Assembly (NCBI GenBank): GCA_003283765.1
Contig: QBVY01000001.1
Span: 1 to 64,000, forward strand
Direction: 5' to 3'
Origin: SAR86 cluster bacterium AG-313-N18
GTDB lineage: Bacteria > Pseudomonadota > Gammaproteobacteria > Magnimaribacterales > D2472
DNA length: 64,000 nucleotides
Shown here: one piece after another, positions 18,014 through 25,961 of the stretch
Layout: each line of letters opens with the position of its first letter
Numbering within the stretch: the first letter of the stretch is position 1
Translations under genes and position numbers: made by a program
Notes under the pieces: generated by a model
What the model was told of the DNA's origin: nothing
Databases searched by the model: none
The model's input: only the letters and a program-made list of their open reading frames with translations

Positions 18014-19258
18014 ATGGATCATTTTCATTACAAAGAAGACGAACTGTTTGCTGAAGAAGTTGCATTAAACGATATAGCTGAAAAATATGGGACTCCAGCC
18101 TTTGTTTATAGTAAAGCTACACTTCAAAGACATGCCAAAGCATATATTGATTCGTTCAAGTCCATGAATGGGCTCGTGTGTTTTTCAGTAAAAGCATTAT
18201 CAAATATTTCAATTTTAAAAATCTTAAAAAATTCTGGCTGTGGATTTGATATCGTTTCTGGTGGTGAGCTTCATAGGGCACTTTTAGCTGGTGCAGATCC
18301 TAAAACAATAATTTTTTCAGGGGTTGGAAAATCAAAGACCGAAATGATAGCTGGCATTGAAAATGACATCCTCTCTTTTAATGTTGAGTCTGAGCAAGAG
18401 CTTGATCAGTTAGGAGTGGTTGCCGCAGAAATGAAAAAAATAGCTCCAGTAGCAATAAGATTTAATCCAAACGTTGATGCTGGCGTGCACGAATTTACAA
18501 AGACAGGAAGAAAATTTGACAAGTTTGGTGTAAGTATCGAAGCTGCTAAAGATCTTGTAAAAAAGTGCAATGAAAGCAATAGCCTTAAACTTGTAGGTTT
18601 AACTTGTCATATTGGATCACAAATCATGGAACTCAATGGCTTTGAAGAAGCGGCTAGCCAAGCTCTTGAGCTTTTAGTTGAGCTAGATAAACTGAATATT
18701 AATTTAGATTTTATAGACATGGGTGGTGGACTAGGTGTTAACTATGTGGGAGAGGAAACTGTTCAACCAATTGAATTAATTCAATGTTATGAAAAAATAT
18801 TTTCTGAAAGGAATGAAAGATTGATACTTGAACCAGGCCGCTCTATTTCAGCTAATGCTGGGGTTATGCTCACAAGGGTTGAATATAAGAAAAATGATTT
18901 TCTTATTGCTGATGCTGCCATGAATGACTTATTGCGACCTGCGCTCTATCAAGCCCATCATGATGTTTGGCCCATAACAAAAAAAAATGATGCTATGCAA
19001 TCCAACGTTAATCTTGTGGGTCCTATCTGTGAAACAGGAGACTTCTTAGCAAAAAATATTGAAAGCGAGAGCTCTACAGGAGATTTGTTGGCTGTTAAGA
19101 CTGTTGGCGCATATGGTTTTGTTATGAGCTCAAACTACAATTCAAGACCTAGAGCTGCTGAAATTATTGTCGACAAAGATAAATTCTATTTAATAAGAAA
19201 AAGAGAGGACTACTCTTCTCTTACTGATCTTGAAGAGGGGTTAGATGCTCAAATTTAA
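18014..19258 (+). CDS. lysA: diaminopimelate decarboxylase
   Basis: PLP enzyme that makes L-lysine from meso-diaminopimelate. Family marks: GTPAFVYSKATLQRH, CFSVKALSNISILK with the PLP lysine, HIGSQI, DMGGGLGVNY, LEPGRSISANAG, and the active-site GPICETGDFLA. Length 414 is typical. It overlaps dapF, which makes its substrate, by 14 bases, so the last two steps of lysine and wall-precursor supply are coupled. Confidence 0.97.
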   Translation: MDHFHYKEDELFAEEVALNDIAEKYGTPAFVYSKATLQRHAKAYIDSFKSMNGLVCFSVKALSNISILKILKNSGCGFDIVSGGELHRALLAGADPKTIIFSGVGKSKTEMIAGIENDILSFNVESEQELDQLGVVAAEMKKIAPVAIRFNPNVDAGVHEFTKTGRKFDKFGVSIEAAKDLVKKCNESNSLKLVGLTCHIGSQIMELNGFEEAASQALELLVELDKLNINLDFIDMGGGLGVNYVGEETVQPIELIQCYEKIFSERNERLILEPGRSISANAGVMLTRVEYKKNDFLIADAAMNDLLRPALYQAHHDVWPITKKNDAMQSNVNLVGPICETGDFLAKNIESESSTGDLLAVKTVGAYGFVMSSNYNSRPRAAEIIVDKDKFYLIRKREDYSSLTDLEEGLDAQI

Positions 19259-20030
19259 AAAAATGCATGGGAATGGCAATGACTTTATTATTATAGAGAA
19301 TCTTACCCAAATGCATGCATTATCAAAATCTCAAATAATTAAGATGGGAGATAGAAAAAAGGGCCTTGGATTTGACCAGCTGATAACTATCAATCCACCA
19401 ATAAATTCTCAACATGATTTTTATGTAAAATTTTATAATTCAGATAGTTCTGAGGCTGACATGTGCATGAATGGAGTAAGATCTGTTGGAGCATTTCTTT
19501 GGGAGGCTCAGCTTGCCCCAAAGAAATCTCTATTATTGGGCACTAAATCAAAGCCTGTATTAATTAAACCAACGGGCTCTAAAAAAGTAAAAATTATCTT
19601 AGATTATCCGGTGCAAAAAGAAGTCTCAAAAGCAGAAGCACAGTTTTTAGGTAAGTGTGGTTTAAAAAAATATAAATTTATTGATGCTGGAAATAAGCAT
19701 TTAATAATAGAAACAAAAAAAGTTTTTTCTTTCGACCTGGATGGGCTGTCTTTAAAGCTTAGGAAAAGAAATTTTTTTAAAGATGTAAATATTTCATTAT
19801 TTTCCAAGCACTCAGAAAAGCTTGAGCTTAGAACCAATGAAGCAGGAGCAGGAGAAACCTTGTCATGTGGCTCGGCATCTGCAGCAACTGCGAGCTTTAA
19901 TATAAATGATGGGCTACCTGTAAGAATTATTTCTGCTGGAGGTCAACTGAGCCTCAGAAAAATAAATGATAAGCTTGAGATGACAGGACCAGCTGAATTT
20001 ATCTGTGAGGGAACATGGCTAAAAAACTAG
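19245..20030 (+). CDS. dapF: diaminopimelate epimerase
   Basis: Racemises LL- to meso-diaminopimelate without a cofactor, using two cysteines. The N-terminus KMHGNGNDFIIIEN is characteristic. The first catalytic Cys lies in SEADMCMNGVRSVG, the second in GAGETLSCGSASAAT. Length 261 (usual ~275). It overlaps lysA upstream by 14 bases and the DUF484 gene downstream by 16 bases. Confidence 0.96.
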   Translation: MLKFKKMHGNGNDFIIIENLTQMHALSKSQIIKMGDRKKGLGFDQLITINPPINSQHDFYVKFYNSDSSEADMCMNGVRSVGAFLWEAQLAPKKSLLLGTKSKPVLIKPTGSKKVKIILDYPVQKEVSKAEAQFLGKCGLKKYKFIDAGNKHLIIETKKVFSFDLDGLSLKLRKRNFFKDVNISLFSKHSEKLELRTNEAGAGETLSCGSASAATASFNINDGLPVRIISAGGQLSLRKINDKLEMTGPAEFICEGTWLKN

Positions 20031-20644
20031 ACGCAAAAGAGGTCGAACTTTACTTGTTAGAAAATACTAATTTCTTTCTTTCAAGAGAATCTCTTGTGAG
20101 CGAGTTAAGCTTTAAGCATGATGCTGAAGGGGCAACTTCGTTGCTAGAGATGCAAGTACGCAAACTAAGAGATGAGCAATCAAGGCTTATGGATATGCTT
20201 TCAGGTTTTGTTTCAACTGGAAAAGAAAATGAAGAGTTATTCTTTAAATCAAAAAATCTTACCTTGTCATTAATTGCTTCTAATGACTTTGAAGAGGTGA
20301 AAAAAACCGTTGAATCATTCTTTGAAAAAAACTTTGAGGTTGATTCATGTTTTTTAGAGGCTCTCTCAGACCACGAATTAAAGGAACTTGAAAGTAAAAC
20401 TGGATTGGATATGAGTAAGAATGCAATTCACATGGGGCCTTTATCTAAAGAAAAAATGGATGCGTTCTTTTCATCTGAATCGGTTAAATCTGCGGTAATA
20501 AGTGTGATGAAATTAAAAGAAGGTTTTGCCCTGCTTAAAATGGGATCTCATGAACAGACTAAATACCTTGGTGATGGAGATACAACATTTATTGAGTACA
20601 TTCGAGATATTATTGTTAAAGTCCTTGAATCAAAAGAGGCATGA
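20015..20644 (+). CDS. DUF484 family protein
   Basis: Soluble protein of 209 residues with the DUF484 layout: an N-terminal helical segment (VELYLLENTNFFLSRESLVS), a coiled-coil linker (LLEMQVRKLRDEQSRLMDML) and a GAF-like C-terminal half. The biochemical role is unknown. In Gammaproteobacteria it sits between dapF and xerC, exactly as here (16-base overlap with dapF, 4-base overlap with xerC). Confidence 0.87.
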   Translation: MAKKLDAKEVELYLLENTNFFLSRESLVSELSFKHDAEGATSLLEMQVRKLRDEQSRLMDMLSGFVSTGKENEELFFKSKNLTLSLIASNDFEEVKKTVESFFEKNFEVDSCFLEALSDHELKELESKTGLDMSKNAIHMGPLSKEKMDAFFSSESVKSAVISVMKLKEGFALLKMGSHEQTKYLGDGDTTFIEYIRDIIVKVLESKEA

Positions 20645-21549
20645 ATGACAAAAAGTATTTTCTTTGCTCTTTGATTAATGATTATTTAGATTTTTCAGAA
20701 AATATTAAAGGTCTAAGCGACAACACAATCAACTCTTATCAAAGAGATTTAAATAAGTTTTCAAAATTTTTAGAGGCATCTGGTGTTAATGATTTTGAAA
20801 ATCTCACAGAAAAAATGTGTTCAGCATGGATTGCTGACCTTTTTCAACACAATGTTAGTGCGCGATCTATTCAAAGACATATATCTTCTGCTAAGGGATT
20901 TTTTAATTACTTAAAGAAGAGTGGTTTGGTGATAAATTCTCCATTTGAATTAATCAACTCGCCAAAATCTCCAAGCCATCTTCCAAATGTATTATCTCCC
21001 GAAGAGGTCTCTCAATTGCTTAATTTCATGCCTAAGAATGCTCAAGAAAAAAGAGACTTGGCAATCATTGAGCTTATTTACTCAAGTGGCCTGCGAGTCT
21101 CCGAAACCATCAATGTAAATTTAGGGGATTTTGAGGATAATAAAAATTTTTTAAGGGTATTGGGTAAAGGTTCTAAAACAAGACTTGTACCAGTTGGTCG
21201 CTATGCACAGAATGCCATTAATGATTGGATGATTGAAAGAGAGAAGCTGGCCACTAAAGATGACTCTTTATTTGTAAACTTAAGAGGAAAAAGAATAACA
21301 ACAAGAAGTGTGCAAGAAAGGCTGAAAAATATTGCAATTATGCAGGGGCTGCCTCCTGTAAACCCGCATATGTTAAGGCATAGCTTTGCAACTCATTTAC
21401 TTGAATCAAGTGGAGATCTAAGAAGTATTCAAGAATTGCTTGGTCACAGCTCTTTGTCTACAACTCAAATATATACTAGGCTTGATTATCAACATCTAAT
21501 TAAAGTATATGAAAACTCTCACCCAAGAGCCCATAAAAAAAATGTCTAG
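20641..21549 (+). CDS. xerC: site-specific tyrosine recombinase XerC
   Basis: Resolves chromosome dimers at dif together with XerD. The N-terminal SAM-like DNA-binding domain has NTINSYQRDLNKFSKFLEA. The catalytic domain shows the tyrosine-recombinase set: Arg in SSGLRVSETINV, the HxxR pair in HMLRHSFATHLL, LLGHSSLSTTQIYTR with the second His and the nucleophile Tyr. Length 302 is standard. The dapF-DUF484-xerC order separates it from XerD. Confidence 0.95.
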   Translation: MNDKKYFLCSLINDYLDFSENIKGLSDNTINSYQRDLNKFSKFLEASGVNDFENLTEKMCSAWIADLFQHNVSARSIQRHISSAKGFFNYLKKSGLVINSPFELINSPKSPSHLPNVLSPEEVSQLLNFMPKNAQEKRDLAIIELIYSSGLRVSETINVNLGDFEDNKNFLRVLGKGSKTRLVPVGRYAQNAINDWMIEREKLATKDDSLFVNLRGKRITTRSVQERLKNIAIMQGLPPVNPHMLRHSFATHLLESSGDLRSIQELLGHSSLSTTQIYTRLDYQHLIKVYENSHPRAHKKNV

Positions 21550-22249
21550 TATTCTGCTAATTACATTTGATTTAGATGATACATTTTGGGATATCAAGAG
21601 CACCATCATCAATGCTGAAATGAATTCTAGAAAATGGTCTGAAGACAGGATTGGAGAAAAAATAGAATGGGGAACATTTGAAGATTTTATGAAAATTAGA
21701 AATGAGTTGGTTAAAGAAGATACATCTCTAGAATATGATCTGGGAATGCTTAGGAAAAAAACAATTGCTCACCATACTAAAAAATTTTTTAAAGATGCAA
21801 AAGATTTAGATGAATTTATTGAGGATGCTTATACTTTTTTTTTAGGGGAAAGACACAAAGTAACTTTTTATGACAACGTGGTTTCAGTTTTAGAACAATT
21901 ATCTGCTGAATATAAACTTGGCGTTCTTACAAATGGTAATGCTGATGTAAATAAATTAGGTATTGGCCACTTATTTGATTTTTCAATTTCTTCTATGGAT
22001 GTGAAAAGCAATAAGCCAGATAAAGCTCATTTTGTTAAAGCTCGTGAACTGTCCCAAATTGATTTTAAAAACACTCTTCATGTTGGAGATCATCAGGTTA
22101 ACGATATTTTAGGAGCAAGAAAACTAGGTATAAATACAATGTGGTTTAATCTTAATAATCTTGATTGGGAGATTGATGAAAATCCACCGATTCAATTTAA
22201 TAAATGGTCCCAATTTATAAAACTGGTAGAAAAAAGTTATGGCAACTAA
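21542..22249 (+). CDS. HAD-superfamily hydrolase (YigB-like)
   Basis: Haloacid dehalogenase phosphatase; YigB of E. coli, at the same position after xerC, dephosphorylates FMN in riboflavin synthesis, so a similar role is likely here. Motif I is TFDLDDTFWDI, motif II LTNGN, and motif III/IV VGDHQVNDILGARKLG. I chose the ATG at 21542 (MSSILLITFDLDDTF), which overlaps xerC by 8 bases; a longer frame from 21509 adds 11 residues that look like read-through of the xerC end. Confidence 0.88.
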   Translation: MSSILLITFDLDDTFWDIKSTIINAEMNSRKWSEDRIGEKIEWGTFEDFMKIRNELVKEDTSLEYDLGMLRKKTIAHHTKKFFKDAKDLDEFIEDAYTFFLGERHKVTFYDNVVSVLEQLSAEYKLGVLTNGNADVNKLGIGHLFDFSISSMDVKSNKPDKAHFVKARELSQIDFKNTLHVGDHQVNDILGARKLGINTMWFNLNNLDWEIDENPPIQFNKWSQFIKLVEKSYGN

Positions 22250-22490
22250 GGATTCCTTTGATGCTTTTGTTAGCATTCTTCGTGACAAAATTGATGGGTT
22301 CTCTGAGAATGTAAATCAACCTAGCGTGAAGATTATCCAAAACGAGCTCAGAGATAAATTTGACGATCTTGCAAAATCACAGGGTTATGTCTCAAATGAA
22401 GAATATGAGGCTCTCAAAGGCTTGGCTGAAAGACTAGAGCAAAGAGTTTCCAAACTGGAAGAATTATTAGACGAATCTAAAACTAAATAG
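22239..22490 (+). CDS. ubiK: ubiquinone biosynthesis accessory factor UbiK (BMFP family)
   Basis: Small protein of 83 residues that binds UbiJ and supports aerobic ubiquinone synthesis. The middle holds PSVKIIQNELRDKFDDLAKS with a membrane-binding amphipathic character. The C-terminal half is a clear coiled coil (LKGLAERLEQRVSKLEELLDE), the trimerising BMFP motif. The partner gene ubiJ is at 5.4 kb. It overlaps the HAD gene by 11 bases and the convergent cytochrome c5 gene by 8 bases. Confidence 0.88.
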   Translation: MATKDSFDAFVSILRDKIDGFSENVNQPSVKIIQNELRDKFDDLAKSQGYVSNEEYEALKGLAERLEQRVSKLEELLDESKTK

Positions 22491-22797
22491 TATCAAGCAT
22501 GTACTGAACAGCTATGCCTATTTCTTCTTTGGTGCAATCTACACAAAGACCCTTAGCCGGCATTCCGTTGATTCCATTGTAGGCATTATTAACAAGCATC
22601 TCATAGCCTTTAATCTCTCTTGATTTCCATTGGCCCTTATTACCCATCATTGGAGCGCCTGCAATTCCTGAATCGTGACATGCAGCACATCCATCTTCAT
22701 AGATCTCTTGAGCAGACCTTGAAAATAAGTTGACAGATAAACCAGTTAGTACCAGTAGAGAAAATATGAGATAGGCTTTACTGAAATAAAGTAACAT
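22483..22797 (-). CDS. cytochrome c5 family protein
   Basis: Periplasmic monoheme cytochrome c of 104 residues. An N-terminal hydrophobic segment (LIFSLLVLTGLSVNLFSRS) acts as signal or anchor. Heme binding is by CAACH (GCAACHDSGIAGAPMMGN), and NGMPAKGLCVDCTKEE provides the axial Met and the Cys-Cys pair typical of c5. It would carry electrons between the bc1 complex and a terminal oxidase. It lies 19 bases after the cupredoxin gene, so both carriers are probably made together. Confidence 0.9.
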   Translation of the reverse strand: MLLYFSKAYLIFSLLVLTGLSVNLFSRSAQEIYEDGCAACHDSGIAGAPMMGNKGQWKSREIKGYEMLVNNAYNGINGMPAKGLCVDCTKEEIGIAVQYMLDTI

Positions 22798-22816
22798 TTA
22801 ACTCAAGTATATTCTT

Positions 22817-23407
22817 TTAAAGTTTAGATAAGTAGTTTTCTAATCTTTCAGAATTCAGCATAAATTGAGATTTTTTATTTGCCACAGATGCATTTATTTG
22901 CTCAAGATTTGAGGCTTCGCCGACTTGAATAACTCCAATCATCGCCATCATTACATGAGGATCACATTGGTATACATATACACCCTCTGTATCAAGAACA
23001 ACGCTAATATCTTGATTCATAGCACCTGACCATTTTTTTGCACCTTCTGGAATCATCCCTTCCATTGAAGCAGAGTTATGAGCCATATCAGTAGCTTTAA
23101 AATGAACAGTATCTCCAAGCGATACTTTTAAAACTGCTGGCTCAAAGATCATTTGTCCACCACCTCCGGAATTAAGCATTTGCACTACATGCTCAGAGCC
23201 TTCTGATAGTTGCACCTTCTCAACAGACTCAGTCATGCTTGATGGAGATGATAATGCGGTCGCAGCGCCGCAAGATTGGCCCTCTAGGCATATTGCTACA
23301 TTAGTACTTAATCTTTCTGTGACCATTTCGTCATATTTTTTTCCATTAAAAAACAAGGCGAATGTAAAGGTAATTACTAATAGAGGTAAAAAATTTTTAT
23401 TTTTCAT
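22817..23407 (-). CDS. membrane-anchored pseudoazurin-like cupredoxin
   Basis: Type 1 copper electron carrier of 196 residues. An N-terminal helix (FLPLLVITFTFALFF) anchors it. The cupredoxin domain spans about residues 72-165: MIFEPAVLKVSLGDTVHF is the usual strand, and the copper ligands are His110 (DMAHNSAS), Cys148, His151 and Met156 (YQCDPHVMMAM), with the pseudoazurin spacing. Before it lies a linker VTERLSTNVAICLEGQSCG that resembles the leader of cytochrome c5 proteins as I recall them. A ~30-residue tail follows the domain. It is upstream of cytochrome c5 in one minus-strand unit. Confidence 0.82.
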   Translation of the reverse strand: MKNKNFLPLLVITFTFALFFNGKKYDEMVTERLSTNVAICLEGQSCGAATALSSPSSMTESVEKVQLSEGSEHVVQMLNSGGGGQMIFEPAVLKVSLGDTVHFKATDMAHNSASMEGMIPEGAKKWSGAMNQDISVVLDTEGVYVYQCDPHVMMAMIGVIQVGEASNLEQINASVANKKSQFMLNSERLENYLSKL

Positions 23408-23523
23408 AATTGTTCAAATTGTAATGGCTGTAAAATTTTATATACTTTATCTTTAATAATAAATAATTTATATGATGCATTATAATTTATAATTATAATT
23501 ATTAGAAGTTTTTTTACTACTTA
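23408..23523. other. very AT-rich spacer between dsbA and the cupredoxin gene
   Basis: This 116-base gap is almost only A and T (23451-23510 in particular) with short overlapping palindromes of the ATTATAATT type. It must hold the end of the dsbA transcript and the promoter of the cupredoxin-c5 pair; a TATAAT is readable on the minus strand near 23480, but I find no convincing -35. No gene is visible. Confidence 0.4.
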
Positions 23524-24141
23524 TTAGGAAATAGGCTTTTGAAGTTCAATTACGTGATCAACCACCTGAAGCATCTTTGAGTGGCCTCCTTTGGCCTCTA
23601 TTCTATATTGCCCATCTACAAATATCATTGGGGTTGCAGTAACTTTAAACTGTTTTGAAAGTTCTACTGCGCGTTTAACTTTTTGTCTTACGGAAAAGGA
23701 ATTCATATATTTAATTGTCTCGCTTTGATCCACACCAAGTTTTTCAAGAAACTTTAAAATCGCTCCTTCGCTACCTAAAAAATTGCCTTCCTTATGCATT
23801 GCAGTGAAAACTGCTGAGTGAGCAGTATCACCTATACCCAAAGCTTCAATGGTATAAAAAAGTTTTGCATGCAGCTGATGTATAGGGCCCCATGTGACAG
23901 GCATTTTTTGGTAATTTACAGATGAATCTTGTTGTTTAGCCCACTTGGCAGTAATAGGTGCTAAGTTGAAACAGTGTCCACAACCATACCAAAATACCTC
24001 AACCACATCGACCACGCCATCCTCTTTCACAGGCAGTGGCCTTGATAAGGATCCATAATCTCTTCCAAGTCTATATTCTGAAGCAACAGAAACGGAAATA
24101 ATGAGTAGCAAAAAGGAGGATAGAATTATATTTTTTTTCAT
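23524..24141 (-). CDS. dsbA: thiol:disulfide interchange protein DsbA
   Basis: Periplasmic oxidase that introduces disulfide bonds into exported proteins. A signal peptide (MKKNIILSSFLLLIISVSVA) is followed by the thioredoxin-fold active site FWYGCGHCFNLAP (CGHC) and by the cis-proline loop VTATPMIFVDGQY. Length 205. Its membrane partner DsbB is encoded at 28.7 kb. The start overlaps the cytochrome c4 gene by 4 bases, giving the dsbA-c4 pairing also known from Pseudomonas. Confidence 0.95.
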   Translation of the reverse strand: MKKNIILSSFLLLIISVSVASEYRLGRDYGSLSRPLPVKEDGVVDVVEVFWYGCGHCFNLAPITAKWAKQQDSSVNYQKMPVTWGPIHQLHAKLFYTIEALGIGDTAHSAVFTAMHKEGNFLGSEGAILKFLEKLGVDQSETIKYMNSFSVRQKVKRAVELSKQFKVTATPMIFVDGQYRIEAKGGHSKMLQVVDHVIELQKPIS

Positions 24142-24791
24142 TGTTGGTATAGTCCATGCATGTAATTAGCCAAAGCTTCAATATCTGAATCTTTTAAGTT
24201 TTGAGATGCGGATTGCATTACCAGTGAGTAGTCACCAGCGTCTCTTGTAAGATTTCTATATTCTTTGAGAGTAGAAATTAAATAGCCTTTTTGTTGACCT
24301 GAGACTCTTGGAAAACCAGCTTGAGCATTGCCTGCTCCATTTACTGAATGACATGCAGTGCATGCTGGTATGCCCCTTTCTAGATCACCAGCCCTGTAAA
24401 GACTTTCCCCTAAAGCTAATAACTCAGCATCATCTTTGGCTTGGCCTACTGCAGGAGATTGAGAGCTGTAAAAGGCAGCTATATCTAGAAGCTGAGAATC
24501 AGAAAGAGTTTTTAAATAGGGAATAACGGCCATCATCAAAGCATTCTCTCTATCACCCTGTTGAAAATATTTAAGTTGTTCACTTATGTATCTTTGATTT
24601 TGTCCAGCAAGACTCGGCCAATCAGAGCTAATACTCTGACCATTAACCCCATGACATGCTGCACAAGTGGAAACCAATTCAGATCCAGCCTTTGCATCTC
24701 CGATAGAAAACAAATCGGGCATTTTCACCTCAGCCGTTGAGACTGAAAAAGAAATCATGCTGAAGCCAATGATTAAATAAGTTTTTAACAT
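24138..24791 (-). CDS. diheme cytochrome c4
   Basis: Periplasmic two-domain cytochrome c that feeds electrons to terminal oxidases. The chosen ATG at 24791 gives 217 residues with a signal peptide (MLKTYLIIGFSMISFSVSTA). A longer open frame starts at 25022 but its extra residues are charged, run antisense through engB and do not look like a signal. Heme motifs are CAACHG (first domain) and CTACHS (second), each with a downstream Met region (ALMMAVIP, SLVMQSAS). It is divergent from engB. Confidence 0.93.
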   Translation of the reverse strand: MLKTYLIIGFSMISFSVSTAEVKMPDLFSIGDAKAGSELVSTCAACHGVNGQSISSDWPSLAGQNQRYISEQLKYFQQGDRENALMMAVIPYLKTLSDSQLLDIAAFYSSQSPAVGQAKDDAELLALGESLYRAGDLERGIPACTACHSVNGAGNAQAGFPRVSGQQKGYLISTLKEYRNLTRDAGDYSLVMQSASQNLKDSDIEALANYMHGLYQQ

Positions 24792-24855
24792 AAATTGTAC
24801 GTTGTGGTTAAGAAGGCATATTATATGTCGTGCATGGCCTGAGATAAATGATCTT

Positions 24856-25440
24856 ATGAAAAATCCTTTCAAAAATACTACTTTTTTATTTGGCATAACA
24901 AAGTATAAAAATCTCCCTGAAGACACTGGAATAGAAATTCTGTTGTCCGGAAGATCAAATGCAGGCAAATCAAGTGCGTTAAACGCTTTAACTGATAATA
25001 AAAAATTGGCAAGGATTAGCAAAACACCAGGACGAACAACAGAAATAAATTTCTTTAAAGTGGAAGAAAGCTTTAAGCTTCTTGACCTGCCTGGCTATGG
25101 TTTTGCTAAGTCGGGTCATTCAAGAAAAAAAGATTGGGGGCCATTGCTTGAAGAATACTTTGAAAATAGAAAAGCTCTTAAGGCCGTTTTAATATTTATG
25201 GATATCAGGCATCCACTTAAACCAATTGATCTCGAAATGATTGAATTGTGTGAAAGCTTTGATGTAGTCTATATTCCTGTACTAACTAAATTAGATAAAG
25301 TATCTAAAAATATTTTAATGAAGACAATACAACAAGTGAGCAAAGCAACCAATGCTCATGAGGTTTTGGCAATTTCATCCCCAAAAAAGACTGGGTTTGA
25401 AAAACTCAGGAAAATTCTGATAGGATTGAAAGATGTCTAA
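24856..25440 (+). CDS. engB: ribosome biogenesis GTP-binding protein EngB (YihA/YsxC)
   Basis: Essential GTPase for 50S subunit assembly. The G motifs are in order: GRSNAGKSSALNAL (G1), TPGRTTEINFF (G2), DLPGYGFAK (G3), TKLDK (G4) and an ISSPKKTG segment near the end. I chose ATG at 24856 (MKNPFKN), which gives 194 residues; an in-frame ATG at 24802 would overlap the cytochrome c4 promoter region. It is next to polA's locus as in Pseudomonas. The stop overlaps the next gene by 8 bases. Confidence 0.94.
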   Translation: MKNPFKNTTFLFGITKYKNLPEDTGIEILLSGRSNAGKSSALNALTDNKKLARISKTPGRTTEINFFKVEESFKLLDLPGYGFAKSGHSRKKDWGPLLEEYFENRKALKAVLIFMDIRHPLKPIDLEMIELCESFDVVYIPVLTKLDKVSKNILMKTIQQVSKATNAHEVLAISSPKKTGFEKLRKILIGLKDV

Positions 25441-25957
25441 TTTGTCTTTCCAGTCTCAAAACTGCGATGTTACGCTTGCTGAAGGTATAGAAGAATATCG
25501 AGCTTACTTACAAGTAAATGGCAAAAAACAGTTAATTGATGCCCCAGGATCAACAATTATCAGGGATCATGATGCAACTCATGTAATTTTTGGTCTTGAT
25601 ACCTCTTTAGAACAAGAGTCTATGTTAGATTCATGGGTATTCCTGGGAACAAAATGGAAACTAAAAGAATTACTTGCCTACAACAAACTTCCAGAACTAA
25701 AGCAACTATATAAAGATTTTTGGCGCGATCCTGGTTACTTTCGACTCTTAATGGTTGCTATTAAACTAGCGCCCATTAAATTTCAAATAAGGAAGCGAGC
25801 TAAGCAAATGAATAAAAAGTGGCCTTTTGTGTCGCCTGATTCTTTAATGGATCAAAGGGTTTGTGACTTACGTGAAGAATTCGGAATCAAGATACTTACT
25901 CCAGCAGAACGAATGGTTAAAAAGCCATTAATATGGTCTGGAACTATAGCCAACTAA
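25433..25957 (+). CDS. Coq4-like protein (possible ubiquinone biosynthesis factor)
   Basis: Soluble protein of 174 residues with no signal. It carries the Coq4 metal motif HDxxHx(11)E exactly: His46, Asp47, His50 and Glu62 in DHDATHVIFGLDTSLEQE. Yeast Coq4, as I remember it, reads HDFYHAITGLPIIIEGE at this place. A second shared region is VCDLREEFG near residue 144, against LRDLRKEY in Coq4. Coq4 organises the ubiquinone complex and has been linked to C1 decarboxylation/hydroxylation in eukaryotes. The window also encodes UbiE, UbiJ, UbiB and UbiK, which fits. Overall similarity is low, so this is a motif-based call. It overlaps engB by 8 bases and converges on polA. Confidence 0.62.
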   Translation: MSNLSFQSQNCDVTLAEGIEEYRAYLQVNGKKQLIDAPGSTIIRDHDATHVIFGLDTSLEQESMLDSWVFLGTKWKLKELLAYNKLPELKQLYKDFWRDPGYFRLLMVAIKLAPIKFQIRKRAKQMNKKWPFVSPDSLMDQRVCDLREEFGIKILTPAERMVKKPLIWSGTIAN

Positions 25958-25961
25958 ATCA

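Noticed and set aside
23440-23523. AT palindromes as a terminator or mobile-element end
   Set aside because: Low-complexity A/T sequence gives such palindromes by chance; no T-run after a GC stem, no target duplication or transposase.
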